Positions 1 through 7,294 of a DNA stretch of 24,388 bases are shown in pieces. The notes under the pieces are model-generated. The model was not told the origin of the DNA. It did no database searches and worked only from the letters and a program-made list of their open reading frames with translations. Numbering within the stretch: the first letter of the stretch is position 1; the number at the start of each line of letters is the position of its first letter. Origin of the DNA: an uncultured Clostridium sp. (GTDB lineage: Bacteria; Bacillota; Clostridia; TANB77; CAG-508); NCBI GenBank assembly GCA_900552655.1, contig USAE01000021.1:1-24388 (forward strand), read 5' to 3'. Made by a program: the position numbers and the translations under genes.

Positions 1-832
1 ATAATAATATTATTACTTCTATTGATAAAATTATTATAAGAATTATTCTATTTTCCTTTATATTCTCATTTGTTTTGCTAGCCCATCTTGTTTCTTCTTT
101 TTGTATACCATTTAACATTGTAAATGTTTTACCTTCAACATTAAACATTTTTTCTTTTGTAACCACTCTTATTTCTAGCATATTCCCAGCACTAAAATTT
201 TTAATTTTAAATTTTACTTTATTAGTTCCGCTTTTATCTATTCTTCCATTTATATTTCCATGTCCCCAAACCAGTAAATTTTCTGAATTGCTTAAATTTC
301 TAGGTAAAGTTATTGTACCACTAATATTTTTACACATCATACCATTACTTTTATCTAAAAATTTCCAATAAAATTCTTGACAGTCTTCGTATGAATTTAT
401 AACATTGTTTATTTTATATGATATCTGAAATTTAACATTTCCAGAAGATTTCTTCTTTCCTGTCCCAAATGCAACTTCTACTACATTGTTTTTTATTTCT
501 TCTGCATAATATTTTCCCTCTGGTACATGGTATTCTTCATATCCAAGGTCTTCTAACTGTTCGTTTGTTTTTAAATTTTTTACAGATATATCCGAAATTG
601 GATATTTATTTGTGTTATAAAAATCTTTAAATAAAGTTCCTGTATTTTTTACATACACATTCCATGTTTCTACAACATTCATACTTCCATCTTCGTTTAA
701 AGCAACATTATAATCTAGTTTATTCATTATTTGTATTTGATCTATATAAAAACATAATATTATCCCTAAAATAGCAAATATAATAACTAATATTATTATA
801 TATTTTATCCATCCATTTAATTTCTTTTTCAT
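1..832 (-). CDS. DUF2207 family membrane protein, partial (C-terminus beyond window)
   Basis: The gene starts at ATG 832 behind an AGGGGG ribosome binding site and stays open to the left edge (277 codons), so the C-terminus is missing. Residues 1-8 are basic, residues about 9-32 form one membrane helix or uncleaved signal, and an extracytoplasmic domain follows. That domain has the usual DUF2207 landmarks: a D-Y-N-V-x-L-N-x-D-G-S-M-x-V-x-E-T-W strand near residue 40, Q-E-F-Y-W-K near 155, and V-W-G-H-G-x-I-N-G-R near 195. The last visible residues turn hydrophobic again, fitting the C-terminal membrane helices of the family. Known for the family: predicted surface-exposed membrane proteins of unknown function, widespread in Firmicutes. 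It lies downstream of spoVG on the same strand, but two hairpins between them suggest separate transcription. I am confident of the family and make no claim of function. Confidence 0.85.
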   Translation of the reverse strand, partial: MKKKLNGWIKYIIILVIIFAILGIILCFYIDQIQIMNKLDYNVALNEDGSMNVVETWNVYVKNTGTLFKDFYNTNKYPISDISVKNLKTNEQLEDLGYEEYHVPEGKYYAEEIKNNVVEVAFGTGKKKSSGNVKFQISYKINNVINSYEDCQEFYWKFLDKSNGMMCKNISGTITLPRNLSNSENLLVWGHGNINGRIDKSGTNKVKFKIKNFSAGNMLEIRVVTKEKMFNVEGKTFTMLNGIQKEETRWASKTNENIKENRIILIIILSIEVIILL

Positions 833-888
833 ATAATCCCCCTAAGGTATTCCATAATTTTCTAGTATAAAAATTGTTCCTACCATAT

Positions 889-928
889 AAAATCGGGTTT
901 TATAGAAGTTTGTTACAATCCCGGTTTT
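889..928. terminator. hairpin, possible second terminator after spoVG
   Basis: The 9-base arms AAAATCGGG (889-897) and CCCGGTTTT (920-928) pair with one G-U and are followed on the plus strand by a T-rich stretch. It lies in tandem with the stronger hairpin at 941-970. Its right arm resembles that of the terminator at 4282-4329. Direction is uncertain. Confidence 0.4.
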
Positions 929-940
929 ATTTTTCTTATC

Positions 941-970
941 AAAAAACTAGAGCAAAAGCTCTAGTTTTTT
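941..970 (-). terminator. rho-independent terminator of spoVG
   Basis: There are perfect 13-base arms (AAAAAACTAGAGC / GCTCTAGTTTTTT) around an AAAA loop, 10 bases beyond the spoVG stop. The T-run is present on both strands, so it could work in both directions. Confidence 0.9.
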
Positions 971-980
971 ATAATTTATA

Positions 981-1280
981 TTATTCTGCTGATTCTTCAG
1001 ATTCTTCGTTTTTTACTTCTTCTTCTACATCTGGAGTTTCGTTATATTTTTCTATTATAGCGTTTTGAATTTTCTCCCTTGTTTCAGCATTAATTGGATG
1101 AGCTACATCTCTAAACTCTCCGTTTTGAGTTTTTTTACTTGGCATAGCTATAAATAATCCATCTTTTTCAATAACTTTTATGTCGTGTACAACAAATTCG
1201 TTATCGAATGTTACAGAAGCTACTGCTTTCATTTTGTTTCCTGAATTTACTTTCTTTAAACGTACATTTGTGATTTGCAT
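981..1280 (-). CDS. spoVG: SpoVG, regulatory RNA/DNA-binding protein
   Basis: This is a 99-aa protein of normal SpoVG length. It begins M-Q-I-T-N-V-R-L-K-K-V, carries the family's F-V-V-H-D-I-K-V-I segment, and has the hallmark MPSKKTQNGEFRDVAHPI motif near residues 47-64. The tail is acidic (E/V/E-rich), as in other SpoVGs. ATG 1280 is chosen because GGAAGGCGGTG lies at the right distance upstream; the longer frame from TTG 1298 would put the ribosome binding site inside the coding sequence. Known for the family: a small nucleic-acid-binding regulator affecting sporulation septation, cell-wall and virulence genes. A TTGAAG-17-TATAAA promoter with a palindrome over its -10 lies upstream. It is divergent from murC; clostridial genomes often keep murC and spoVG close together. 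Confidence 0.95.
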   Translation of the reverse strand: MQITNVRLKKVNSGNKMKAVASVTFDNEFVVHDIKVIEKDGLFIAMPSKKTQNGEFRDVAHPINAETREKIQNAIIEKYNETPDVEEEVKNEESEESAE

Positions 1281-1318
1281 TTGAGCACCGCCTTCCAAAG
1301 TTTTAAATAATATTTATA

Positions 1319-1339
1319 TTGTACAATTTATATGTACAA
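1319..1339. promoter_or_regulatory. perfect inverted repeat over the spoVG -10, candidate operator
   Basis: TTGTACA (1319-1325), a 7-base spacer ATTTATA, and TGTACAA (1333-1339) form a perfect 7+7 dyad. It covers the predicted spoVG -10 element (1327-1332). Size and symmetry fit a dimeric repressor site. The regulator is not identifiable from this window. Confidence 0.55.
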
Positions 1340-1355
1340 CTATATTATTCTTCAA
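1327..1355 (-). promoter_or_regulatory. sigma-A-type promoter of spoVG
   Basis: On the minus strand, -35 TTGAAG (1355-1350), a 17-base spacer and -10 TATAAA (1332-1327) lie about 47 bases before the start codon. SpoVG is known to be sigma-H dependent in Bacillus; no clear sigma-H element was recognised here. Confidence 0.65.
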
Positions 1356-1440
1356 AAAAAACTTTTTTCCTTCTATTTTTTCAAAATTATTTATTTTTTA
1401 ACATTTTTAAAATATTTATCATAAAATAGTAATAATTATA

Positions 1441-1469
1441 TTGAAAAAAAAGCATAATAATTATATAAT
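1441..1469 (+). promoter_or_regulatory. sigma-A promoter of murC
   Basis: TTGAAA (1441-1446), a 17-base spacer and a perfect TATAAT (1464-1469) lie 31 bases before the murC start codon, in front of its AGGAGGGG ribosome binding site. Confidence 0.8.
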
Positions 1470-1500
1470 CTTACGTGTTTAATACAGGAGGGGAATTTTA

Positions 1501-2886
1501 ATGCCTAATCTTAACTTAATAAAAAAATATAATAGAGTACATATGATTGGAATTGGTGGTGTTAGCATGAGTGGAATCGCCGAAATTCTTAATAATTTTG
1601 GTGTAATTGTTACTGGCTCAGATATAGCTAATTCCGAAATCGTTAAAAAACTACAAAAAAATGGTATTTCGGTTACTATTGGTCATGACTTCGAAAACTT
1701 ATCTAAAGCAGATATTGTTGTTTATTCTGCAGCAATAAATGAAAATGACCCCGAAATGCAAAAAGCAAAAGAATTAAATATTGAAACGTGTGAAAGATGT
1801 GACTTTCTTGGGCTTCTTACAAAAGCCTTTTCAAACACTATTGGTATTTCTGGTACACATGGAAAAACTACAACTACATCTCTTGTGTCTTTATGCTTCT
1901 TAGAGGCTGGCTTAGACCCAAGTATTCAAGTTGGAGCTATTTTAAAAGCCATAGATGGTAATTATAAAGTTGGTTCAAGCGAGCATTTTATAATAGAAGC
2001 TTGTGAATATGTAGAAAGTTTTTTAAAGTTTTCACCTAAATCTGAAATCATCTTAAATATAGATAATGATCATTTAGATTACTTTAAAACTTTTGAAAAC
2101 ATAAAAAATGCTTTTATTAAATATGTAAAAATTATTCCAGATGATGGTTTACTTGTAGTTAATGGAGATGACACTAATTGTTTAGATTTACTACAACATA
2201 CAAATGCTAATAAATTAACTTATGGAATTACTAATAAAAATACAGATTTCTTTGCAGTAAATATTGTATTTGATAATAATGGTTTTCCTGCTTTCGATGT
2301 TTATAAAAAAGATAAATTCTTCGAAAGAATTCAATTAAAAATTCCAGGAATGCACAATGTTTTAAACTCATTAGCTTGTATTGCTCTTTGCGATTATTAT
2401 GGAATAAATAGTAATTATATAAAATCTGCTTTACAAAAGTTTACAGGTGCTCATAGAAGATTTGAATATAAAGGAACGGTTAACAATGCTACTGTATTCG
2501 ATGACTATGGTCACCACCCTACGGAAATAATAGCAACTGCAAAAGCCTTAATGAATAAAAAGTATAATAAATCTTGGGTTGTCTTCCAACCTCATACTTA
2601 TAGTAGAACGAAAACATTACTAAACGATTTTGCAAAAGCTTTATTAAATTTTGACAATATTATAATTACCGATATATATGCAGCAAGAGAAACAAATAGA
2701 TATGGTATTTCTTCTCAAGACTTAGTTGATAAAATTAACTCTTTAGGGAAAAATGCTATATATGTGAAAGATTTTACAGATATTATTAATTATTTAAAAT
2801 CTAATATTAAAGATAATGATATTGTTCTAACTTTAGGAGCAGGAACGGTAACACAAATTTCTGACCAAATAGTAGAAGGAAATTAG
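1501..2886 (+). CDS. murC: UDP-N-acetylmuramate--L-alanine ligase MurC
   Basis: MurC adds L-alanine to UDP-MurNAc with ATP, the first amino acid step of peptidoglycan stem-peptide synthesis in the cytoplasm. The 461-aa length is normal. Visible landmarks are the N-terminal UDP-binding loop G-I-G-G-V-S-M-S-G-I-A (residues 17-26), the Mur ligase P-loop GISGTHGKTTTT (115-126), E-A-C-E-Y (166-170), N-I-D-N-D-H-L-D-Y (186-194), H-R-R-F-E (318-322) and D-D-Y-G-H-H-P-T-E (334-342), followed by Q-P-H-T-Y-S-R. In the first loop a serine stands where most MurCs have glycine (GGxGMS). AGGAGGGG lies 7 bases before the ATG and a strong promoter sits upstream, so it is probably monocistronic. The gene ends inside a 37-bp palindrome shared with convergent spoIVB; the stop codons are 5 bases apart. 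Confidence 0.97.
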   Translation: MPNLNLIKKYNRVHMIGIGGVSMSGIAEILNNFGVIVTGSDIANSEIVKKLQKNGISVTIGHDFENLSKADIVVYSAAINENDPEMQKAKELNIETCERCDFLGLLTKAFSNTIGISGTHGKTTTTSLVSLCFLEAGLDPSIQVGAILKAIDGNYKVGSSEHFIIEACEYVESFLKFSPKSEIILNIDNDHLDYFKTFENIKNAFIKYVKIIPDDGLLVVNGDDTNCLDLLQHTNANKLTYGITNKNTDFFAVNIVFDNNGFPAFDVYKKDKFFERIQLKIPGMHNVLNSLACIALCDYYGINSNYIKSALQKFTGAHRRFEYKGTVNNATVFDDYGHHPTEIIATAKALMNKKYNKSWVVFQPHTYSRTKTLLNDFAKALLNFDNIIITDIYAARETNRYGISSQDLVDKINSLGKNAIYVKDFTDIINYLKSNIKDNDIVLTLGAGTVTQISDQIVEGN

Positions 2887-2907
2887 ATAATCTAATTTCC
2901 TTCTACT
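2871..2907. terminator. 37-bp perfect palindrome encoding both gene ends, likely bidirectional terminator
   Basis: Perfect 18-base arms surround a single central base at 2889. The murC stop (TAG, 2884-2886) and the spoIVB stop (TAG, 2894-2892) are mirror images, and the codons GTA GAA GGA AAT TAG occur on both strands, so both proteins end V-E-G-N. The hairpin is followed by a T-rich but not pure-T stretch on the plus strand. A terminator role is inferred from its convergent position. Confidence 0.7.
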
Positions 2908-4124
2908 TCTTTCATTTGTTTTAACATTGTATCTGCAAAAATTCCATACCCTTTTTCTGGGTTGTTAACCATAACATGTGTTACTGCTCCTACAAATTTT
3001 CCATCTTGTATTATTGGTGAACCACTCATTCCTTGTATTATTCCACCTGTTTTTTGTAATAATCTTTCATCTGTTACTTTTATTATCATGTTTTTGTTAG
3101 CCCTATTGCTTGATGTATATACCTTTTCTATCTCTATTTCATATTCTTCTTGCTTATTATTTTCTAAAGTACATAATATGCTCGCTTTTCCTTCCTTTAC
3201 TTCATCTCTAGGCATTACTTTCATTTCATTTACTCCTTCTTTTTTTAGGTTCTCTATATTATTCAATTTACCATAAATTCCAAAGTTAGTATTCTTATAT
3301 ACTTCTCCTATTATTTTACCATTTTCTATACTTCCTTGCAGTTCTCCCGGATTTCCTTTTTCTCCTTTTACAATAGATATAATTTTACTTGTTACAATAT
3401 CGCCTCTTGCTATATCTATAAGTTCTTCTGTATCCACATCTAATATTCCATGTCCTAAAGCTGCAAATTCTCCTGTTCTTGGCTCATAAAAACTTATTGT
3501 TCCTACTCCAGAAGCTGCATCTCTTACCCACAAGCCTAATTTATATTCATCTTCATCTGTTTTAGTTGGTATCATATTGGTATTATAGTTATTACCATCT
3601 CTTTTATAAGTTAATGTTACTGCATTTCCATTTGAACTATTTATCTTTTTAGTTAAGTCAGATGTACATGTAATTACTTCATTATCTACTTTAGTAATCA
3701 TATCCCCTTCTTTTATTCCAGAGTCTTTATACGGCATATGGTTATTATTATCTTCTCCTTTTATTTCTGACATTCCAACAACTAAAACTCCACTTGTAAA
3801 TAACCTAAGTCCAATAGTTTCTCCACTTGGTATTACAACTGTATTAGGTATTACATTAACTGTAAAATCTTTTACAGTTAACCCTGCTAAGTTTACTGAC
3901 AAATCCATTTTACCCGCTTTATGAGTTAATTTTTCGCTTTCTGAATTGACTGCTTCTATTGTTTCACCATTATTATCAGAAATACTTAGTCCAAGAATAG
4001 TTTTTAGCTTTAGCTCTTCACCTTCCATTAATATTAAATTATTAGGAATAGAGCTTATGTTAGTTACATATACTAGTATAATAAATAATATTAAAATCAA
4101 TAAAATTTTTTTAGCATTTTTCAT
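2892..4124 (-). CDS. spoIVB: SpoIVB sporulation serine protease (S55)
   Basis: This 410-aa protein has an N-terminal membrane/signal segment (residues 6-22), a PDZ domain (about 105-190, with D-S-G-I-K-E-G-D-M-I near 134-143), and a C-terminal trypsin-like domain. The catalytic-type His lies in A-L-G-H-G-I-L-D (H225) and the serine in G-M-S-G-S-P-I (S367), matching the SpoIVB family. Known role: in Bacillus it is secreted from the forespore and cleaves SpoIVFA, releasing SpoIVFB to process pro-sigma-K; in clostridia the target set differs. In many clostridia it sits directly upstream of spo0A, but here the downstream neighbour is convergent murC. The start is ATG 4124 behind TAAGAGGT. A sigma-F-like promoter candidate lies just upstream. 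Confidence 0.95.
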   Translation of the reverse strand: MKNAKKILLILILFIILVYVTNISSIPNNLILMEGEELKLKTILGLSISDNNGETIEAVNSESEKLTHKAGKMDLSVNLAGLTVKDFTVNVIPNTVVIPSGETIGLRLFTSGVLVVGMSEIKGEDNNNHMPYKDSGIKEGDMITKVDNEVITCTSDLTKKINSSNGNAVTLTYKRDGNNYNTNMIPTKTDEDEYKLGLWVRDAASGVGTISFYEPRTGEFAALGHGILDVDTEELIDIARGDIVTSKIISIVKGEKGNPGELQGSIENGKIIGEVYKNTNFGIYGKLNNIENLKKEGVNEMKVMPRDEVKEGKASILCTLENNKQEEYEIEIEKVYTSSNRANKNMIIKVTDERLLQKTGGIIQGMSGSPIIQDGKFVGAVTHVMVNNPEKGYGIFADTMLKQMKEVEGN

Positions 4125-4145
4125 ATATAAACCTCTTATGTTATA

Positions 4146-4174
4146 TATTTTATCCTTTTTTATTTTTTTAATAC
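4146..4174 (-). promoter_or_regulatory. candidate forespore (sigma-F-like) promoter of spoIVB
   Basis: On the minus strand, GTATT (4174-4170), 14 bases, then GGATAAAATA (4155-4146). The second box fits the sigma-F -10 pattern GGNNANANTW at every fixed position. The -35 matches GYATA at four of five bases and the spacing is one base short. It would give a 5' leader of about 15 bases. Forespore expression is known for spoIVB in Bacillus; its use here is inferred. Confidence 0.4.
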
Positions 4175-4198
4175 TAGAAAGGTTTTACTAAAAGAGCG

Positions 4199-4248
4199 AA
4201 CCTAAGATTCTACTTGCAAATGTAAATTTTAAAAAATCTTAAATTTGA
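4199..4248. repeat. copy A of an intergenic repeat (second copy at 20158-20205)
   Basis: The shared blocks are ACCTAAGATT, then CAAATG, AAATT, TAAA and TTAAA in the same order, about 34 matching bases over about 45. Both copies lie in the gap after an operon's terminator hairpin, 75-90 bases before the start of a minus-strand gene (spoIVB here, era in copy B). Confidence 0.4.
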
Positions 4249-4281
4249 ATAATTCTCTTATGCAGAAATCTATCATACAAA

Positions 4282-4329
4282 AAATAAAACCAGGATTTTA
4301 AGGAACGTTCCCTAATCCCGGTTTTATTT
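4282..4329 (-). terminator. terminator of the 542-aa gene at the end of the pilus locus
   Basis: Sixteen-base arms (4282-4297 and 4314-4329) pair with one mismatch, and an inner GGAACGTTCC palindrome caps the hairpin. On the minus strand it is followed by T-runs. The right arm overlaps the stop codon at 4328-4330. Confidence 0.85.
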
Positions 4330-5956
4330 AGCTTAGCATTAAACTCTTATAAGAATTACATCTTTCTCTAAATAATGCTGTATAATATGTTTGTTTTATA
4401 TTATATGGAGCTGAACTTAATATTTCATCTAATGGTGTTGTATAATTTCCCGAAGAATTATCAGCTTCACTATTTCCTTTAGATGTTGTTATATCTGCAG
4501 AAGTTACTATACAAGCATAATCTGCTGTCGCTTTGCCATGAAGAAAATAATTTTTAACAGAACCATCACTTGCAACATAACTTTGTGAGTCGAAATCTAT
4601 ATTTCTATATCCCATAATATTTCCTGAAAGATTCGCATTTAAATGTCTAACGTCGTGAAATTGATTTTTGTCTTTATCTAAAATATATATTAATTTCGGA
4701 TCAACAAATTCTCTATTTTTATTATTTGTTACAATACTATATCCCATGTAATATCCATTTCCTATGTTTTGACCTTGCATAAATGATATTAAACATGTAT
4801 TACTTAAAATCATATTCCATTCGTTTTCTGTTAAAGTTGGCATTTTAGCTGGATGTGTAGAATTCTCGTTAAACTTTGCAATTGTTGCTTTTAAGTTTGT
4901 TGTAATAGAATTTTTCATAACTTGTTGTTTATGCTCGTTAAAAGTATTTAACATTGTTCCATCTGTTGCTCCAAAATCTATTAGGTTTTTATTTGCTACA
5001 TTCCCTGTAATTCCTAATTCTTCTTTATTAACATCTACAATATCTCCTAATTTAATGTTTCTTAATATACTTTTAACTTCATTTGTAAATTTATATGCAT
5101 CTTGTAAATATTTCTGTGCACTTGTATCTCTTTTATAAGAATTGCCTAATTGTGCAAGCATATTTTCATCAACATAATTTACAGTTCCATCAACATTATA
5201 TTTATACCATTTGCTACCATCCCAATAGGCTTTTTCTCTTCTTCCATTTGAATTAGTAAAATATGTATAATTATATTTTTGTGTAGAATTGTTCTCACTA
5301 GCTGTACGATTTATTTCTGCTAAATCTTCACTTCCTATGCTTATTCTTGTTCCACCACTATTGTACCAAGTTCCAGTAGAATCTGTTTTAGATGTGTCTA
5401 TTAAAAAACCAGAATATGTTTTATACTCTGAACCTCTTTTATAAAATATTGTTATATAATTATCTAATGTATAATTTATTACAATATCTTCCCCTGCGTC
5501 TGTTTTATACCTTCCAGAATAATATACATATGGTTTAAGCCCCGTTTCTGATTCGGTAGAATTTAAATTAATTGTATTATTTTCTGTTACTACATTATTA
5601 TATCTAGTATATATGTAATATCCATCATATAAAGTATATACTAATGCTGGTATATAGCTTTGTAATTCATTTTCTGAATATCCACTTTGCCCAAAATTTG
5701 TAGCCAAAGAATTATAAAATGTTGTTACAGATGCTTCAACATCTCTTATTTTTTCTTGTGCTATATTTTGTGTTGTACTATTTGTTTCATTTATTTGAAA
5801 TGCCTTTATTGCGTCATATGTTGCATTATTTAATATAGTATCATAATTGCCTTGTAAGTTTACATAGCTTATTTGCATTTGTATATATAAAGACATTACT
5901 ATTACTATTGGTATAACAATAATAGAAAATATTACTATCCAGCTTTGTAGTTTCAT
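4328..5956 (-). CDS. membrane-anchored surface protein of the pilus locus (542 aa, unrecognised)
   Basis: I do not recognise a named family. The start is ATG 5956 (M-K-L-Q-S-W), with GAGAGGAA just upstream; a longer frame from 6022 would translate through the promoter. Residues about 7-27 form one strongly hydrophobic helix with few charges before it, and the remaining roughly 510 residues are polar, rich in Asn, Thr, Ser and Tyr and nearly free of Cys. This is the layout of a TadE/TadG-like pseudopilin or tip protein. A Y-T-L-Y-D-G-Y-Y-I-Y-T stretch lies near residue 110, and A-Y-W-D-G-S-K-W-Y-K-Y near 240 recalls aromatic surface-binding repeats. It is the last gene of the locus but lies 159 bases after the preceding pilin-like gene, behind a terminator and its own promoter. 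The role of large minor pilin or adhesin is inferred. Confidence 0.75.
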   Translation of the reverse strand: MKLQSWIVIFSIIVIPIVIVMSLYIQMQISYVNLQGNYDTILNNATYDAIKAFQINETNSTTQNIAQEKIRDVEASVTTFYNSLATNFGQSGYSENELQSYIPALVYTLYDGYYIYTRYNNVVTENNTINLNSTESETGLKPYVYYSGRYKTDAGEDIVINYTLDNYITIFYKRGSEYKTYSGFLIDTSKTDSTGTWYNSGGTRISIGSEDLAEINRTASENNSTQKYNYTYFTNSNGRREKAYWDGSKWYKYNVDGTVNYVDENMLAQLGNSYKRDTSAQKYLQDAYKFTNEVKSILRNIKLGDIVDVNKEELGITGNVANKNLIDFGATDGTMLNTFNEHKQQVMKNSITTNLKATIAKFNENSTHPAKMPTLTENEWNMILSNTCLISFMQGQNIGNGYYMGYSIVTNNKNREFVDPKLIYILDKDKNQFHDVRHLNANLSGNIMGYRNIDFDSQSYVASDGSVKNYFLHGKATADYACIVTSADITTSKGNSEADNSSGNYTTPLDEILSSAPYNIKQTYYTALFRERCNSYKSLMLS

Positions 5957-5989
5957 ATTTATTCCTCTCTTTACTTTTGTAACTCTTTT

Positions 5990-6018
5990 ATTATATAAAA
6001 AATATAGCTTTTTTACAA
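5990..6018 (-). promoter_or_regulatory. sigma-A promoter of the 542-aa surface protein gene
   Basis: On the minus strand, TTGTAA (6018-6013), a 17-base spacer and a perfect TATAAT (5995-5990) lie 33 bases before the start codon at 5956. It lies just downstream of the hairpin at 6074-6103. Confidence 0.7.
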
Positions 6019-6073
6019 ACATATTGCCACTTTGTTAATAAAAAATATTCCTACATTTCTTATATAATAAAAG

Positions 6074-6103
6074 AAAAAGGTGTTTTTTACAAGACACCCC
6101 TTA
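6074..6103 (-). terminator. terminator inside the pilus locus
   Basis: On the minus strand GGTGT/ACACC arms plus flanking A-T pairs enclose a short loop and are followed by TTTTTCTTTT. It lies 13 bases beyond the stop of the 177-aa gene, so it would end or attenuate the pilin transcript before the 542-aa gene. Confidence 0.7.
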
Positions 6104-6115
6104 TTTCTTTGTTAT

Positions 6116-6649
6116 CTAATTTCTTCCATTTACAGTAACAATTCCTCCGTTTGATGCTCCTATTGTTGAAGAATCATTTCCTGTTACTCTGTAGAAGAAG
6201 TTTCTTAATAATTGAGAAATTGTTGTGTTTGTATTTTTTACACTAACAGATACAATATCTCCTTCTTTTAAATATTTAGTATTATTATTTCTTGCATCGT
6301 TTAAATCTTCCATAATTTGTGTAGTATATTCTGTATAATACACATTTTCTCCTATTTTTTCATAAGTTGTTTGCGCTGTTTTTTTGCCAGGATTTTCATC
6401 TAAAATTTTTACTTCCATTTCTATTGAATATGTGTTTCCTGTAGAATTTATCTCTTGCGCAAACCTATTGTATTCTGCTAATGTTATTCTTCCTGTAGAA
6501 CGAATATTGTCTACAAATGTAGTTGTACTATTTTGAACAGATAATTGTGAAACATCATCACTACGGTCAGCAACTGACATTAAGGGAAAAACAAACATTA
6601 ATACAGCTGCTAATACTATTGCTAAAATTGTAACTACTGTATCTCCCAT
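6116..6649 (-). CDS. small membrane-anchored pilin-like protein (177 aa)
   Basis: The ATG follows TAGGAGGTAATTAAAA. Residues 4-27 form one hydrophobic helix that begins almost at the N-terminus (M-G-D-T-V-V-T-I-L), and a soluble extracytoplasmic domain of about 150 residues follows. Centrally it has T-F-V-D-N-I-R-S-T-G-R-I-T (residues about 45-57) followed by a Y-x-x-F-A-Q-E-I-N-S-T-G pattern. I have the impression of similar segments in small proteins of other clostridial Tad-like loci, but this is memory, not a search. It lacks the M-E-N-A motif of its four neighbours but shares their size, topology and position. It is likely a pilin or pseudopilin and is the last gene before an internal terminator, 30 bases after the 195-aa gene. 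Confidence 0.75.
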   Translation of the reverse strand: MGDTVVTILAIVLAAVLMFVFPLMSVADRSDDVSQLSVQNSTTTFVDNIRSTGRITLAEYNRFAQEINSTGNTYSIEMEVKILDENPGKKTAQTTYEKIGENVYYTEYTTQIMEDLNDARNNNTKYLKEGDIVSVSVKNTNTTISQLLRNFFYRVTGNDSSTIGASNGGIVTVNGRN

Positions 6650-6679
6650 TTTTAATTACCTCCTATTTCCCTTCTAATA

Positions 6680-7267
6680 TTAATTTTTTACTGTATATGT
6701 TATTATCCTTTTATATTGTTTGTTTATATCTGGAACTATTTCCTCTGTATCTTTCTTTTCATAATCTTCTGTTGTTCCTAATCTTTCAATAAATTGAGTA
6801 TTTTTGTAATTGGCTAATAAATATTCGACTACATCATCTACATGCTCTTTTATTTTAGCACTATTACCTCTCCACTCTTCGTATCTGGTTACACCATTTT
6901 CTACCCAGTGTTCTGTGTCTAAATCTAAATCATTTTTTCTAATATGAACACCATTTCTTTTTTCTCCACTTTCGTATAAGTCATTTAATGGTGCTCCATT
7001 TGCATAATAAAATTGTACAGCATAGTCTTCTTGAGCATATCGATATAATGTTGGGATTATATCTGATAATGTAACCGTTCTAGAAAATGATCTTGTTTCA
7101 CCTTCTGCAAGCTCTATGTATTGGTATGTTTCTTGCCTATCTTGGTTTTTTACTAGGCTATCTGCTGTGGTCTTAGCCTGAGTAAGAGTAACCATGGTGA
7201 TTGATAGTGCAACTATAAATAATAACATAAAACCTGCCATTTTTAATGCTTCTACTGCATTTTCCAT
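6680..7267 (-). CDS. M-E-N-A pilin-like protein (195 aa)
   Basis: It starts M-E-N-A-V-E-A-L-K-M-A-G-F-M, so the N-terminal motif is shared with three neighbours, although here Glu replaces the Lys/Ser region. Residues 9-28 form the single membrane helix. The exposed domain differs from the other paralogs: it lacks the Y-x-x-Y-E-G core and instead has a longer charged region with T-L-S-D-I-I-P-T-L-Y-R-Y-A near residue 70 and several Asp/Glu-rich turns. AAGGAGGAG precedes the ATG. A minor pilin or pseudopilin role is inferred from the motif and locus. No secretion leader, sortase signal or lipobox is seen. Confidence 0.78.
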   Translation of the reverse strand: MENAVEALKMAGFMLLFIVALSITMVTLTQAKTTADSLVKNQDRQETYQYIELAEGETRSFSRTVTLSDIIPTLYRYAQEDYAVQFYYANGAPLNDLYESGEKRNGVHIRKNDLDLDTEHWVENGVTRYEEWRGNSAKIKEHVDDVVEYLLANYKNTQFIERLGTTEDYEKKDTEEIVPDINKQYKRIITYTVKN

Positions 7268-7294
7268 GATTACTCCTCCTTATTTTTTATTTTA

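Noticed and set aside
75..371. Plus-strand 98-aa frame at the left edge
   Set aside because: Antisense to the DUF2207 reading frame, whose domain landmarks are clear; no ribosome binding site.
1281..1298. Longer SpoVG start at TTG 1298
   Set aside because: The added six codons contain the ribosome binding site GGAAGGCGGTG; family members start M-Q-I-T or similar.
5957..6022. Extended start of the 542-aa surface protein
   Set aside because: It overlaps a TTGTAA-17-TATAAT promoter and lacks a ribosome binding site; ATG 5956 has GAGAGGAA.
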